A stretch of DNA of 64,000 nt from NCBI GenBank assembly GCA_942493215.1, contig OW818670.1, positions 806,001 to 870,000 on the forward strand, given 5' to 3'. A model generated the notes under the pieces. It saw only the letters and a list, made by a program, of their open reading frames with translations, was not told the origin of the DNA and made no database searches. The stretch is from G942493215 sp942493215 (GTDB lineage Bacteria > Bacillota_I > Bacilli_A > RF39 > UBA660). Below are positions 43,922-53,390 of this stretch, piece by piece (the first letter of the stretch is position 1; each line of letters begins with the position of its first letter). The position numbers and the translations under genes are program-made.

Positions 43922-44809
43922 ATGAAAAATTTAGTTTTTTCGCCATTTTATAGGATAAATTCAAAAAATGAATTGGTATACTTAAATAGACAATATATAT
44001 GCAAATTACCAAAGGAAGAAGAAATAAAGGAAATAATATTAAGAAAAGAAGGAGCTCTATTAATGACTTTAGAGCCAAAAAAAATTTGCAATTCAATATT
44101 GGTATTAGAACCTCACCCAGATGATTTTGCTTTATCTGCATTTGGATATGTATTTAATAATTATAACATTAATGTCTTAAATATTTTTTCAAAAACGACA
44201 TTAGAATATTTTGCTTGGCATGAATATTTTGAAATAAGTGAAAATGAATATGAAGAAACACGACTTATTGAGTCCAAGTTGGTTATAGAAGAAATGTTAA
44301 AGCAGAAATTTTATTCATTAAGAGAGAAATCGATGAGAATTACTGAAAAAAATAAAGAAAATATTGAAGAAATAATTTTAAATAATATCGAAAAATTTTT
44401 AAATAAAGATACATCAATAAAAGAAATTTTAGTGCCTATGGGAATTGGGGAACATCCAGATCATTCTATTATTTATGAAGCTATAATGAATAATTATAGT
44501 AAATTTAAAAACTATAAAATTATTTTATATCCCGAATATCCGTATGCTAGATGTAAAAAATCATATATTGATAGAATAAATTATATAAGTCAAACATACA
44601 TAATCAATCCAATAATTATAAATATTGAATCAAATTTAGATACTATGGCTGATTGTATATCAGCATACAAATCGCAATTTGATGATGTAGATAGAAATCA
44701 AATGTTAGCTATAATTCGTGAAGATTGTAGAGCAATAGCACAAGAATATAATAAAAATGAATTATCGTTAGTTTATTTTGAAGTAGAGGCGGCAAAAAAT
44801 GAAAATTAG
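43922..44809 (+). CDS. PIG-L/LmbE-family deacetylase
   Basis: Zinc-dependent N-deacetylase of GlcNAc-type conjugates (MshB, BshB, PIG-L and teicoplanin deacetylase relatives). Residues 61-71 read VLEPHPDDFAL, the (A/P)HPDD metal and catalytic motif (H65, D67, D68). GIGEHPDHSIIYEA supplies the HxxH ligand pair. An unusual N-terminal extension of about 55 residues precedes the domain. It overlaps the next glycosyltransferase by 11 bp. The two could act in sequence, glycosylation then deacetylation, as MshA/MshB do. Confidence 0.9.
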   Translation: MKNLVFSPFYRINSKNELVYLNRQYICKLPKEEEIKEIILRKEGALLMTLEPKKICNSILVLEPHPDDFALSAFGYVFNNYNINVLNIFSKTTLEYFAWHEYFEISENEYEETRLIESKLVIEEMLKQKFYSLREKSMRITEKNKENIEEIILNNIEKFLNKDTSIKEILVPMGIGEHPDHSIIYEAIMNNYSKFKNYKIILYPEYPYARCKKSYIDRINYISQTYIINPIIINIESNLDTMADCISAYKSQFDDVDRNQMLAIIREDCRAIAQEYNKNELSLVYFEVEAAKNEN

Positions 44810-45893
44810 TTTTTTTGATGATGAACCTGAGGTTTTCCCTTTACAATATGGTGGAAAAGCTAGGACTATAGTTAATTTAGCAACTGAATTTGTAAAAATA
44901 CCTGAAGTAGAAAAAGTTACTATATTAAGTAGATCAATTTTTTCTGATAAAAAAGAGTTTATAAAAGATGGTGTAAACTATATTTCTTTAGATGATAGTA
45001 ATACGATTCTAAAAATATCTGAAGAGATGAACAATTCTGATATACTTAATATTCATTGCTGTTCTTTTACTTTTCCTAATATCGTGGGAATAGCTAAAAA
45101 AGTTTACTTTTTACATGATGTATTAATTGCAACCGCGGAACGGGGAAGTCATTTGGATAAAGCTTTAGGTGGTAATTTTAATGCTGTTGTTGCGCCGTCT
45201 GAATTTGCAAAGTCAATTTATGATAAGAATAAAAGAATAATTAATGGAAAAACCGAGTGCTTTGTTATTCCAAGAAATATAAATTCTAGTTTATTTTACA
45301 ATATTAGTAAAGCCGAAATAGTAAATGATATCAATGCCCCGATTTTTGTAAAAAATATCATAAAAAAATACAAATTTATCTTATTTTTCCCGAGTAGACC
45401 AATTGAAGAAAAAGGAGGTCAATATTTAGTAGAATTGTCTAAAAAATTAGATCAAAAATTAGATAATTATTGTATAATTGGACCTTTTGAGGAAACTTCT
45501 AGTTTGCCCAAAGCATGTATAGATACAGGCTGGATAGAAAGTAATAAATTAAAGTACTTTTACTCAATATCTGATGTAACATTAAATTTTTCTAGTTTAC
45601 CAGAAAGTTTTTCGCAGGTATGTATTGAATCAGTTTATTGCAAGACACCAATTGTATCATTTAAATCAGGAAACATTCCCTATTTTAATAACCTCACCGA
45701 TGCAGTTATTTTAGTAGATAAAACGATAGATTCTATTATTAAAGGTATAGATTATGCATTATCGATAAAAAATAATAAGAAAAAAATGACTGAGGCAAAA
45801 AACATAATAGAAAGTAATTTTACGACAGATGTGATAATACAAAAATATTTAAATTTGTATAAAAAAATTATAGAGGTAAGTAGTGAAAAATAA
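44799..45893 (+). CDS. GT4-like glycosyltransferase
   Basis: 364 residues in two Rossmann halves. N-terminal FPLQYGGKARTIVNLATEF is the acceptor-side Gly-rich loop. C-terminal FFPSRPIEEKGGQYLVELS (sugar-nucleotide loop) and LPESFSQVCIESVYCKTPIVSF (the E-x7-E type motif) place it in GT-B family 4. No membrane segment. Acceptor unknown. Confidence 0.88.
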   Translation: MKISFFDDEPEVFPLQYGGKARTIVNLATEFVKIPEVEKVTILSRSIFSDKKEFIKDGVNYISLDDSNTILKISEEMNNSDILNIHCCSFTFPNIVGIAKKVYFLHDVLIATAERGSHLDKALGGNFNAVVAPSEFAKSIYDKNKRIINGKTECFVIPRNINSSLFYNISKAEIVNDINAPIFVKNIIKKYKFILFFPSRPIEEKGGQYLVELSKKLDQKLDNYCIIGPFEETSSLPKACIDTGWIESNKLKYFYSISDVTLNFSSLPESFSQVCIESVYCKTPIVSFKSGNIPYFNNLTDAVILVDKTIDSIIKGIDYALSIKNNKKKMTEAKNIIESNFTTDVIIQKYLNLYKKIIEVSSEK

Positions 45894-47838
45894 ACAAATT
45901 GTCATATATCAAGATCAAAGAATTGCAGAAGAATTTTGCAATTTTAATTGTGAGTATTGTGGTGGCTTCTGTCCAAGTGAATATTCAATAAAAAAAGATA
46001 ATCACGGTAATTTAACAGTACCAGATGAGTGGTATGAAATAATTAAAAGATTACCTATAGAAGTAAAAACTCATTTTGAAAAAAGTAGAACACTTGATCA
46101 ATTTTATGGGTTGTCACATCAAATAATGGAAAAAACGAGTAATTTAATCCAAAGTGACATCCTAAAAATATCTGGAGGAGAATTAACAATTTACTCTAAA
46201 TTAAGTGAATTTGTTAGTCTAATACATAATAAATATTTATCAATTCAAATTTTATCGAATGGCTATAATATATCACAAGAAGAAATAATAAAATATAGAG
46301 ATATGAGAAACGTTAATTTTCAAATATCTTTAGATGGAGTTAGCCCAGAAGCAAATTATTCTAAAACCCATAGTAAGTTTATAACTAACAAAGTTTTAGA
46401 AAATATAAATTTTATGTTGAAAAACAATATAGGTGTAGAAATAAATTGTGTTTTAACAAAATATAATACTGATAAATTTTTTGAGTTTCTTGGATATTTT
46501 AAAAATGCAAAAAATTTTATGATAGTACCAAGACCAGTAAGGGGTGGTTCAAGAAAATTAATAGATTTTTCAAAAGAACAAGTTTTAATTTTTGAAAAAG
46601 ATGTGATGAATAATTATGAAAAATATCAAAATATATTACCACCAAAAAAATATTTTGAACGTTTAATAAAAATTATGAAAAATGGTAAAAGAATATATTC
46701 ATGCTATATACCATATTTTATACAAAGCATTGATGGGTATGGTAATTTTGAAATGTGTCCTTTAGGATTGCCTTTTGATACCGAAAAAAACATATTGGAT
46801 GATTCAATAAATAACACTGATATTTTATTAAATTCAAGTTATAGCATAAATAATAATTATAAGTTATGCAATTATTGTATAGTTCAATTTGAAATGCTGA
46901 ATCTGTATGTTGAAGATGAAATTTCAGAAAAGGAGCTGATGAGAATGCCGTCTTTAAATAACGATATTATAATGTCTCATATTAATGAGATAAAGAAAAA
47001 TATACTGGATAAGTTTATTGATGATTTGAAAGAAAAAATAAAAAATGAATACCTAATTGAAATAAACAAAATAGAAAAAAATGAAGATTCAACAGATGGT
47101 AATGTTTATATTATCAATACCGAAAAAGGAAAATATGTAGCAAAGCTATATGATGATTTAGAACACACAAAAGCGATGATTGAATTGCACTCTGATCTGT
47201 ATACTAATAACTTTCATGTACCTGAAGTAATAAAAAGCAATAAGAATAAAGGATATATTAAATTATCTAATGGTAAATATATTGTTTTATATTCATTTCT
47301 TTCCGGTTTACAAATAAGTGATAAATTTAAAGTTTTGCCAGCTGACATTATAAAAGAAATAGCTGTTCAATTAAAAAAAATTCATGATATTACTTGTGGA
47401 ATTAATAGATTTAAGATAAAAGAAATTCCATTTTATACAAATTGTAATGTAGAAAGAAAATCCGTTTTACATTTTGACTTAACAAGAAGTAATATATTTT
47501 ATGATGAAAACAACAATTGTAAGATAGGGTTTATTGATTTTGATGATGCAAAATATGGTGCATCCGTATGTGATGTTGCTATAGCTGCCGCAAATTTATT
47601 TTTTTCAAAAACTCGAGGAGTAGATGTGGATGGATTAATGGTATTCATAGATTCTTATTATGAGGGAAATGAAAAATTAAAATCTATGGAGTTACCTCAT
47701 ATTAAAAAATTTGCTTTAAAGTGGATTGATTATGTAATGGATGGAAATGAATTCGATACCTCAACAACCGAGAGCTTTGAAGTTAGAAAAAATTTAATTG
47801 AAAAAAATATGAATTTTAGTGATATAAATAATGACTAG
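45883..47838 (+). CDS. Radical SAM enzyme fused to APH-like kinase
   Basis: 651 residues with two enzymes in one chain. N-terminal radical SAM: CNFNCEYC (C19, C23, C26) binds the [4Fe-4S] cluster, with C30 close by; SGGE (GGE motif) and ISLDGVSP follow, and about 100 residues later CPLG, CNYC and further Cys suggest a SPASM/Twitch-like auxiliary cluster. C-terminal aminoglycoside-phosphotransferase/homoserine-kinase fold: VAKLYDD, LHFDLTRSNIFYD (H530, D532 catalytic region) and FIDFDDA (D552). No stop or frameshift lies between. Start GTG 45883 after AGAGGTAAGTA, overlapping the glycosyltransferase by 11 bp. I know of no standard enzyme with this architecture; the substrate is probably a cluster intermediate. 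Confidence 0.85.
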   Translation: MKNKQIVIYQDQRIAEEFCNFNCEYCGGFCPSEYSIKKDNHGNLTVPDEWYEIIKRLPIEVKTHFEKSRTLDQFYGLSHQIMEKTSNLIQSDILKISGGELTIYSKLSEFVSLIHNKYLSIQILSNGYNISQEEIIKYRDMRNVNFQISLDGVSPEANYSKTHSKFITNKVLENINFMLKNNIGVEINCVLTKYNTDKFFEFLGYFKNAKNFMIVPRPVRGGSRKLIDFSKEQVLIFEKDVMNNYEKYQNILPPKKYFERLIKIMKNGKRIYSCYIPYFIQSIDGYGNFEMCPLGLPFDTEKNILDDSINNTDILLNSSYSINNNYKLCNYCIVQFEMLNLYVEDEISEKELMRMPSLNNDIIMSHINEIKKNILDKFIDDLKEKIKNEYLIEINKIEKNEDSTDGNVYIINTEKGKYVAKLYDDLEHTKAMIELHSDLYTNNFHVPEVIKSNKNKGYIKLSNGKYIVLYSFLSGLQISDKFKVLPADIIKEIAVQLKKIHDITCGINRFKIKEIPFYTNCNVERKSVLHFDLTRSNIFYDENNNCKIGFIDFDDAKYGASVCDVAIAAANLFFSKTRGVDVDGLMVFIDSYYEGNEKLKSMELPHIKKFALKWIDYVMDGNEFDTSTTESFEVRKNLIEKNMNFSDINND

Positions 47839-47904
47839 TTTGTATTAATTGCTATGTTTTAAGTATTATTAAAAAAATAGTAGTAGAAAGAGAGAATAAT
47901 ATAT

Positions 47905-48915
47905 ATGAAAAAGTTTAGTGATATAGTGTTGAAAATGAATACTGTCAAATATTTGAACGGGGTTAAAGAACATACAATCTTGATTTATTCACCAACTTCC
48001 GCAAAAAAAATTGATCTTTTTAAATTTTTAAATAATGAAAATATTAGTTGTATTAGTTCACATGATACACATAAAGATATTGAGAAAATTAATAATATGT
48101 TAAAACTATATAGTAATATAGAATGTGTGATTGGATTTGGTGGAGGAACTGCTATTGACGTCGCAAAGTACATGGCTAATGAATTAAATGTAAAAATGGT
48201 TGCTATCCCTTCAATGCTTTCAACTAATGTTTATTCTACAGATAAGGTATTAATGATAAACAACGGATTAAAAAAGACAATGGATTCAAAGTTACCAGAT
48301 CTTATTGTTTACGATGAAGAAATATTGAATTTATCATCAGTAGAAAATCTGTATGGTTTTGCAGATGTTTTAACGATTTATACTGCATCAAAAGATTGGC
48401 TTTTATCTTGTAAATATAATAATGAGAAACCTAACGAAGAAATCTTTGGCATGGATATGGAGTTATTAAAAAATACTATAGAATATATTTCAAACAACCC
48501 TTATGATGTTATAAAAGCCGACTTATATAAAATGTTTGATTTTATTGGAACTGTAGGACATATAACAAATTTATATGGTAGTGGAAGACCAGTTAGCGGA
48601 TCTGAACATATTTTTGCAAAGGATTTAGAACAGAAGCTTCTTGTACCTCATGGTATCTCGGTAGCTATTGGAATATTAATAATGTCTTTGCATCAATCTA
48701 ATTATTCTGTTAAGGTTGAAAAATGTTTTGAAAAATTAAAAATACTTGATTACGCTAGCAGATACAATGTAAATAAAAAAATAATATGGGAAGTTTTGAA
48801 TAATCTGCAACCAAGAGCTGACAGATTTAGTGTAGTAAATCTATTTGATAAAAATAATGAGAATATTAATAACGAAATTGACACAATATTAGAAAAATTT
48901 AACATAGAAGATTAA
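47905..48915 (+). CDS. Glycerol-1-phosphate dehydrogenase-like (DHQ synthase/Fe-ADH fold)
   Basis: 336 residues with IGFGGGTAIDVAKYMA (NAD-binding GGGT/S-x-D motif), IPSMLSTNVYSTDKVL, and metal-site blocks PVSGSEHIFAKDLE and VPHGISVAIG. These match the EgsA/AraM G1P dehydrogenase branch of the dehydroquinate-synthase superfamily. It could make sn-glycerol-1-phosphate, or act on a related keto-sugar or cyclitol; 2-deoxy-scyllo-inosose synthase has the same fold. AGAGAGAATAATATAT precedes ATG 47905. Same strand and spacing as the rest of the cluster. Confidence 0.85.
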   Translation: MKKFSDIVLKMNTVKYLNGVKEHTILIYSPTSAKKIDLFKFLNNENISCISSHDTHKDIEKINNMLKLYSNIECVIGFGGGTAIDVAKYMANELNVKMVAIPSMLSTNVYSTDKVLMINNGLKKTMDSKLPDLIVYDEEILNLSSVENLYGFADVLTIYTASKDWLLSCKYNNEKPNEEIFGMDMELLKNTIEYISNNPYDVIKADLYKMFDFIGTVGHITNLYGSGRPVSGSEHIFAKDLEQKLLVPHGISVAIGILIMSLHQSNYSVKVEKCFEKLKILDYASRYNVNKKIIWEVLNNLQPRADRFSVVNLFDKNNENINNEIDTILEKFNIED

Positions 48916-48970
48916 ATTAAATTTTTATTTATATAAAATAATTAAAATATTTGTAATATAAGGAGTATAT

Positions 48971-50122
48971 ATGAGAGTAGCTATAATAAGCCCATGGGCA
49001 GTATCTAACACGGCTGTTGGTGGGACAGAAAGATTTGTATTAGACCTAGCGAGAGCTTTTAGAGATTTGGGTAATGAAGTAGATGTTTATATGTTATCTG
49101 GTAAAAGTCATAAAGATGAAGGAATTAATTTTATAAATTTAAGAATATTAGGAACTGATGATTGTATTGATGAGTTTGCGCTAGCAAAATTGTTTGGAGA
49201 TTTTTCTGATGAACAAACTTATATCAAAATAGCAGATATGTTAGAAAGTCTAATTGATGGCAGTAAGTATGATTTGATACAGTTAAATTCACAATTATTT
49301 TTAAAAGCTTGGAATGGTAGAAATAGAATATTTACTATTCACACTAATCCTTTTGAATATGAATTATCCTTTGGCTTAAAAAGCTTTAATTGCATGTTAG
49401 AAACTATGAAAAAAGAATCAAAAAACAACTCAGCTTATTTCGTTGCACCTTCTGAATATTATGCGAAAGTTTATAATGATTTAACTAATATAACTATTTA
49501 TACAATACCACATGCTATTGATCTATCTAGGCTAGAATGTGAAAAAACTAAAACCGATATTTGTAATAGTTTGTTAATTGATAATAATATCAAAAAAATT
49601 TTATTACCTAGTAGACTTGAACCTATACAAAAGCAACCAATGTTATTTATGCGGGCTTTTTCATGTTTAGATGAAAAACTAAAAAGGAACTATCAAGTAA
49701 TATGTACAGGTTTAGATAAACAATATATGCAATATGTTGATGAAATCGAAGAGTTTTGCCATAATGAAAAAATCAATTTGAAAATCATGAGATTTGCATC
49801 TATGGCTGAAGCATATAAAATCGCTGATTTAGTCGTCTTACCAAGCCAATCAGAAAGTTTTGGTTATGCCGCATTAGAATCATTGTCCTTGGGAATACCG
49901 ACAATATTAAACTCAATTCCAACGTATTTAGAGATAGTAAATGGTAGTATCAATTCTTTCGTTTTTGATAAAACAGAAGATTCTCTTTTTGAAAAACTAG
50001 GAATTTTATTAAAAACTGACTTGAAAGAAATTAAGCAGTCTGAATTATGGCAAAATAGGTATAGTTTAAATACATTTGGAAAAAAATATTTGAATCTTAT
50101 TGAAACTTATAAAGGAGAATAA
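48971..50122 (+). CDS. GT4 glycosyltransferase
   Basis: 383 residues; IISPWAVSNTAVGGTERFVL contains the GT4 N-terminal GGxE/T loop, LLPSRLEPIQKQP the donor loop, and LPSQSESFGYAALESLSLGIPT the acidic E-x7-E motif. Cytoplasmic, no membrane helix. AAGGAGTATAT precedes ATG 48971. With the enzyme at 44799 it would add a second sugar. Confidence 0.92.
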   Translation: MRVAIISPWAVSNTAVGGTERFVLDLARAFRDLGNEVDVYMLSGKSHKDEGINFINLRILGTDDCIDEFALAKLFGDFSDEQTYIKIADMLESLIDGSKYDLIQLNSQLFLKAWNGRNRIFTIHTNPFEYELSFGLKSFNCMLETMKKESKNNSAYFVAPSEYYAKVYNDLTNITIYTIPHAIDLSRLECEKTKTDICNSLLIDNNIKKILLPSRLEPIQKQPMLFMRAFSCLDEKLKRNYQVICTGLDKQYMQYVDEIEEFCHNEKINLKIMRFASMAEAYKIADLVVLPSQSESFGYAALESLSLGIPTILNSIPTYLEIVNGSINSFVFDKTEDSLFEKLGILLKTDLKEIKQSELWQNRYSLNTFGKKYLNLIETYKGE

Positions 50123-50127
50123 GACTT

Positions 50128-50889
50128 GTGGAAACAATGATAGAATATAAACCATATGAAAATTGGAAATCTTATAGAATTTCCAAGGTAGGTAATAGTT
50201 CTTTTTTTACCATCTATGATATGCAATTATTATTGAACGAAAAAGAGTATGTTCCTAAGGCAGGTTTATTATTCGAGGAAGTACTTCGAAGCAATTCTAT
50301 AGATAAAAAAGTATTGGATTTGGGTTGCGGTTATTTAGGAATTATAGGATTGATTGTATTACATTATGGTGCAAAAGAGGTATTATCTGTTGACGTTGAC
50401 AACAATTGTATAGAATATTTAAAAAGATTAATTAGAGATAACAATATTTATAATATTAAGGCTATTAATAGCAACTTGTTTTCAAATATAGATAAAGGTT
50501 TAAGATTTGATTTAATTCTTTCTAATCCACCTCATATGCCTATGATTAACGGAAAAATTTGTGATTCTGGTGGTAATGATGGAAAATATTATATAAAGAA
50601 AATATTACGAGATGCCTATGATTATTTATCTGAAAATGGTGAGCTTAATATAATGATGTTTGATTTTTTGGGTATCGATAAATCTTATAATAATGATATT
50701 AGCATATTCGATTATGCAAAAAGTCTTGGATATACAGATAATAAGATTCTTTTTTCTATAGATAGAGCAATAAAAAAGGGCAGTGTTACCTTTGAAAGTT
50801 TGAGTTATATAAAGCAGATATATCCTAAATATACTTTTGATAATGATAACCCAAATTGTAAAATAATTATTGTTAAGTTTAAAAAATAG
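50128..50889 (+). CDS. Class I SAM-dependent methyltransferase
   Basis: 253 residues; VLDLGCGYLGIIGL (motif I), LSVDVDNNCIEYL (motif II acidic loop) and DLILSNPPHMPM, whose NPPH is the catalytic motif of N-methyltransferases (PrmC-like and small-molecule or nucleic-acid N6/N5 enzymes). GTG 50128 is preceded by AAAGGAG at some distance; ATG 50137 is an alternative. Last gene of the cluster, 5 bp after the glycosyltransferase. It may methylate an amino group exposed by the PIG-L deacetylase. Confidence 0.88.
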   Translation: METMIEYKPYENWKSYRISKVGNSSFFTIYDMQLLLNEKEYVPKAGLLFEEVLRSNSIDKKVLDLGCGYLGIIGLIVLHYGAKEVLSVDVDNNCIEYLKRLIRDNNIYNIKAINSNLFSNIDKGLRFDLILSNPPHMPMINGKICDSGGNDGKYYIKKILRDAYDYLSENGELNIMMFDFLGIDKSYNNDISIFDYAKSLGYTDNKILFSIDRAIKKGSVTFESLSYIKQIYPKYTFDNDNPNCKIIIVKFKK

Positions 50890-51016
50890 ATAATAGTTAT
50901 TATATTGATTTATATTCTTTTTAATAAAGCTTTTTTATTAACCAACGCAGTGTAAATATTTTTAATATGTAACATGACATTCAATTTATATTATAGATGC
51001 AGATCAAGAAGTATAA

Positions 51017-51049
51017 AAAAAGATAACACGATACTAGTGTTATCTTTTT
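51017..51049. terminator. Bidirectional intrinsic terminator
   Basis: AAAAAGATAACAC, 7-nt loop, GTGTTATCTTTTT: a 13-bp perfect stem ending both the cluster and the convergent HAD gene. The 127 bases before it (50890-51016) show no gene. Confidence 0.9.
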
Positions 51050-51663
51050 AAGATAGTTAAGAGTTCACTAAAATTTGAAATTGAGTATTCTTGGTTTTTT
51101 AAATTACCGTAGCCATATGAGGCATATATGAAAGGAATACCAACTTCTTTTGAGGATTCATAATCTCCCATAGTATCACCAACATATACAGCTTCTTTAA
51201 TATGATTCCTTTTAATTAATTGTTTAATATTTTTTGCTTTAGGTAAATTTGTGTTTCCTGAACATTCAAAATCATTAAAATATTCTTTTAATTTATAGTA
51301 ATTTATAAAAGTCTCTATATAACCACTTTGGCAATTGCTAACAATGTAAAAATTATATTGTTTTTTTAATAAATCCAATGTTTCAACAACGTTATTAAAT
51401 AGTTTGCTACCGCCACTATTTAAAATTTTTAATTCTTCAGAAGAACATTTTGACATTACTAATCTTTGTTTTTTTTTAGTTTCTAATGGAAAAAGTTTTT
51501 GGCCAATTTCATCATTTGTTAATCCGAGTACTTGTTTTAAATCATTAATAGTTATTTTTCTATTAATTCCATATTGTTCCAAAATATTATACCATGCTTT
51601 TGATATTCCCGATGTTGCATCCCATAATGTTCCATCTAGATCAAAAATAATGGCTGGTTTCAT
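51040..51663 (-). CDS. HAD-superfamily phosphatase (phosphoglycolate-phosphatase-like)
   Basis: The start at 51663 (MKPAIIFDLDGTLWD) is chosen because GAGG lies before it, giving 207 residues. Motif I FDLDGT, motif II VSNCQSG, and motif IV AVYVGDTMGDYESS are intact. A helical cap follows motif I (subclass I). It may dephosphorylate a sugar phosphate related to the cluster, but it is transcribed in the opposite direction. Confidence 0.88.
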   Translation of the reverse strand: MKPAIIFDLDGTLWDATSGISKAWYNILEQYGINRKITINDLKQVLGLTNDEIGQKLFPLETKKKQRLVMSKCSSEELKILNSGGSKLFNNVVETLDLLKKQYNFYIVSNCQSGYIETFINYYKLKEYFNDFECSGNTNLPKAKNIKQLIKRNHIKEAVYVGDTMGDYESSKEVGIPFIYASYGYGNLKNQEYSISNFSELLTILKR

Positions 51664-52008
51664 ATTATCATTCCTCATTTCACAATTACATTTGAATATT
51701 ATACCATTTTAATGAACTATAATAAATAGGGTGATATAAATATAATATTATGATAATACTTTTAAAGTAATTTATAATAAGAGAAGAAAACAAATGAGAA
51801 AAAGAAATTTATATGATGAAAATAAAACAAATAATGATGAAATCATTTTAAAGAGAAACCCTTTAACAAGCGAAAGATATTACATAACAGTGGTTATATG
51901 AATACAAAATTTCTAAGGAAAATTTTAATTTAAAAATAAGTTTCTAAAAAATTCAGTTAATGGGTTGCAATTGGCGAGTATCATGTCACAGGTGAAAATT
52001 TGTTAAAT
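51664..52008. other. Gap with one doubtful 35-residue ORF
   Basis: ATG 51794 to TGA 51901 on the plus strand encodes MRKRNLYDENKTNNDEIILK and 15 more residues, after a weak AAGAGAAG site. It could be a gene remnant. No hairpin or repeat of note was seen elsewhere in this gap. Confidence 0.35.
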
Positions 52009-52037
52009 TTGACAGAAAAGGGTAGAAATGGTAGTAT
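52009..52037 (+). promoter_or_regulatory. Promoter of the acyltransferase-like gene
   Basis: TTGACA (52009-52014), 17-bp spacer, TAGTAT (52032-52037). Confidence 0.75.
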
Positions 52038-52067
52038 ATACAGCAATTTGTAAAAGGGGTTTTTTAT

Positions 52068-53312
52068 ATGAATAACAAAATTTTTAGATATTTAATGAGC
52101 AATGATCCAGAAAAAGTTATTAGCCAAAAAGGCATTAAAAATCGTAAGATTATAAATCCTATATTTAATTTGATGCTTAAGCTGCTTAATCCATATAAAC
52201 GACATATTGAAAGAAAAGCTGAATTGCCAAAAGATAAACCCACTATTTTTGTTGCTTCACATGGATTTAGAGATGATATTCTTAATAGTTTACTAACAAT
52301 AAATGATAGTGTTTATGTTTTATTTGGGGTTATTGAACAATTTTTTAGAACAATTGACGGATTTAAATTATGGCTTTGCGGAGTATTTCTTGTAGATAGG
52401 GATAATAAAGCAAGTAAGGCGGCTGCAAAACCAAAAATGGTAAGAGCTGGGAAACTGGGAGCTAATACAATAGATTTCTTTGAAGCAACCTGGAATTTGA
52501 GTGATAATTTGTTGGTGGCGAAACCACATCTCGGAATTTATGATGTAGCTGAATTAACAAAAATTGAAGTTGCTCCATTGACAACACATGTTGAAATAAG
52601 AAAATTTCGATCAAGATGTCACTCTATATTGGGTGAAAGATATGATCTTACAAAGATGACTAATGAAAGAGCTCTTGAAACCATAAGTTTGATGACAAAT
52701 AGTTTAGCAAAAGTAAGTGATTTACAAATTTATCAAGATGCAAATAGTATTGTTATAAGAGAAAAGGCTAATAGACTGCTTAAAGTAATAAGTGATGGTA
52801 TAAATAGTGAATCAAATTCTAATTTAGAATATTTAAATTCATTAATTGATTTGATTTCAAAAGAAGCATCCGAAATAAGAAAAATGATTGAGCAACAAAC
52901 AAGTGAAGAAGATGATGAATATACTGATATGGATGAAATTACCAAAAGTATTATGAAAAGAAGTATTGATTTGTTAAGAGTAGTTATGTATGCTAAAAAG
53001 ATAATAGCTGTTAACGAGCTTCGAGATATGATTGCTTCACATAAATATGAATTAATGGAAAAATATTCAAATTATTCAGCCATTTCTCGTGGTAAATTAG
53101 AGAAAAAAGAAACTTTAAGAGAACAATGGGAAAAATATAAAAGGAAATTAATAAAACAAGTAAAATATTTTAATCCCGAAAAGGAACAGACATACTTGTA
53201 TAAAGACCCGACTGAATATAGTGAAGAAGAGGTTTTTGGAGTATTAGATGATACTGCTGTCACTAATGATAATGCATATGTGTTATCAAAATCAAGAAAT
53301 TGTATAAGATAA
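52068..53312 (+). CDS. PlsC-like acyltransferase, degenerate motif III
   Basis: 414 residues. Residues about 57-185 follow the lysophospholipid acyltransferase plan: VASHGFRDDIL keeps the H-x4-D catalytic pair, FRTIDGFKLWLCGVFLVDR follows, and FFEATWNLSDN aligns with the FPEGTwN phosphate-binding motif but lacks its Pro and Gly. The other half is an acidic, helical region of about 200 residues (EEDDEYTDMDE at the hinge) not part of normal PlsC. It could be a cytosolic or peripheral acyltransferase, or an inactive relative. AAAAGGGGTTTTTTAT precedes ATG 52068. Confidence 0.65.
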   Translation: MNNKIFRYLMSNDPEKVISQKGIKNRKIINPIFNLMLKLLNPYKRHIERKAELPKDKPTIFVASHGFRDDILNSLLTINDSVYVLFGVIEQFFRTIDGFKLWLCGVFLVDRDNKASKAAAKPKMVRAGKLGANTIDFFEATWNLSDNLLVAKPHLGIYDVAELTKIEVAPLTTHVEIRKFRSRCHSILGERYDLTKMTNERALETISLMTNSLAKVSDLQIYQDANSIVIREKANRLLKVISDGINSESNSNLEYLNSLIDLISKEASEIRKMIEQQTSEEDDEYTDMDEITKSIMKRSIDLLRVVMYAKKIIAVNELRDMIASHKYELMEKYSNYSAISRGKLEKKETLREQWEKYKRKLIKQVKYFNPEKEQTYLYKDPTEYSEEEVFGVLDDTAVTNDNAYVLSKSRNCIR

Positions 53313-53390
53313 AAAAATATTTGAAGCACATTAATTTATGTGCTTTTTACATATGGATAATTATGGTATAATTATGTTTAGGGTGATTAT

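Noticed and set aside
47905..48915. 2-deoxy-scyllo-inosose synthase as a firm call
   Set aside because: The metal and GSEH motifs fit the G1P-dehydrogenase branch better; the cyclitol alternative is kept only as a hypothesis.
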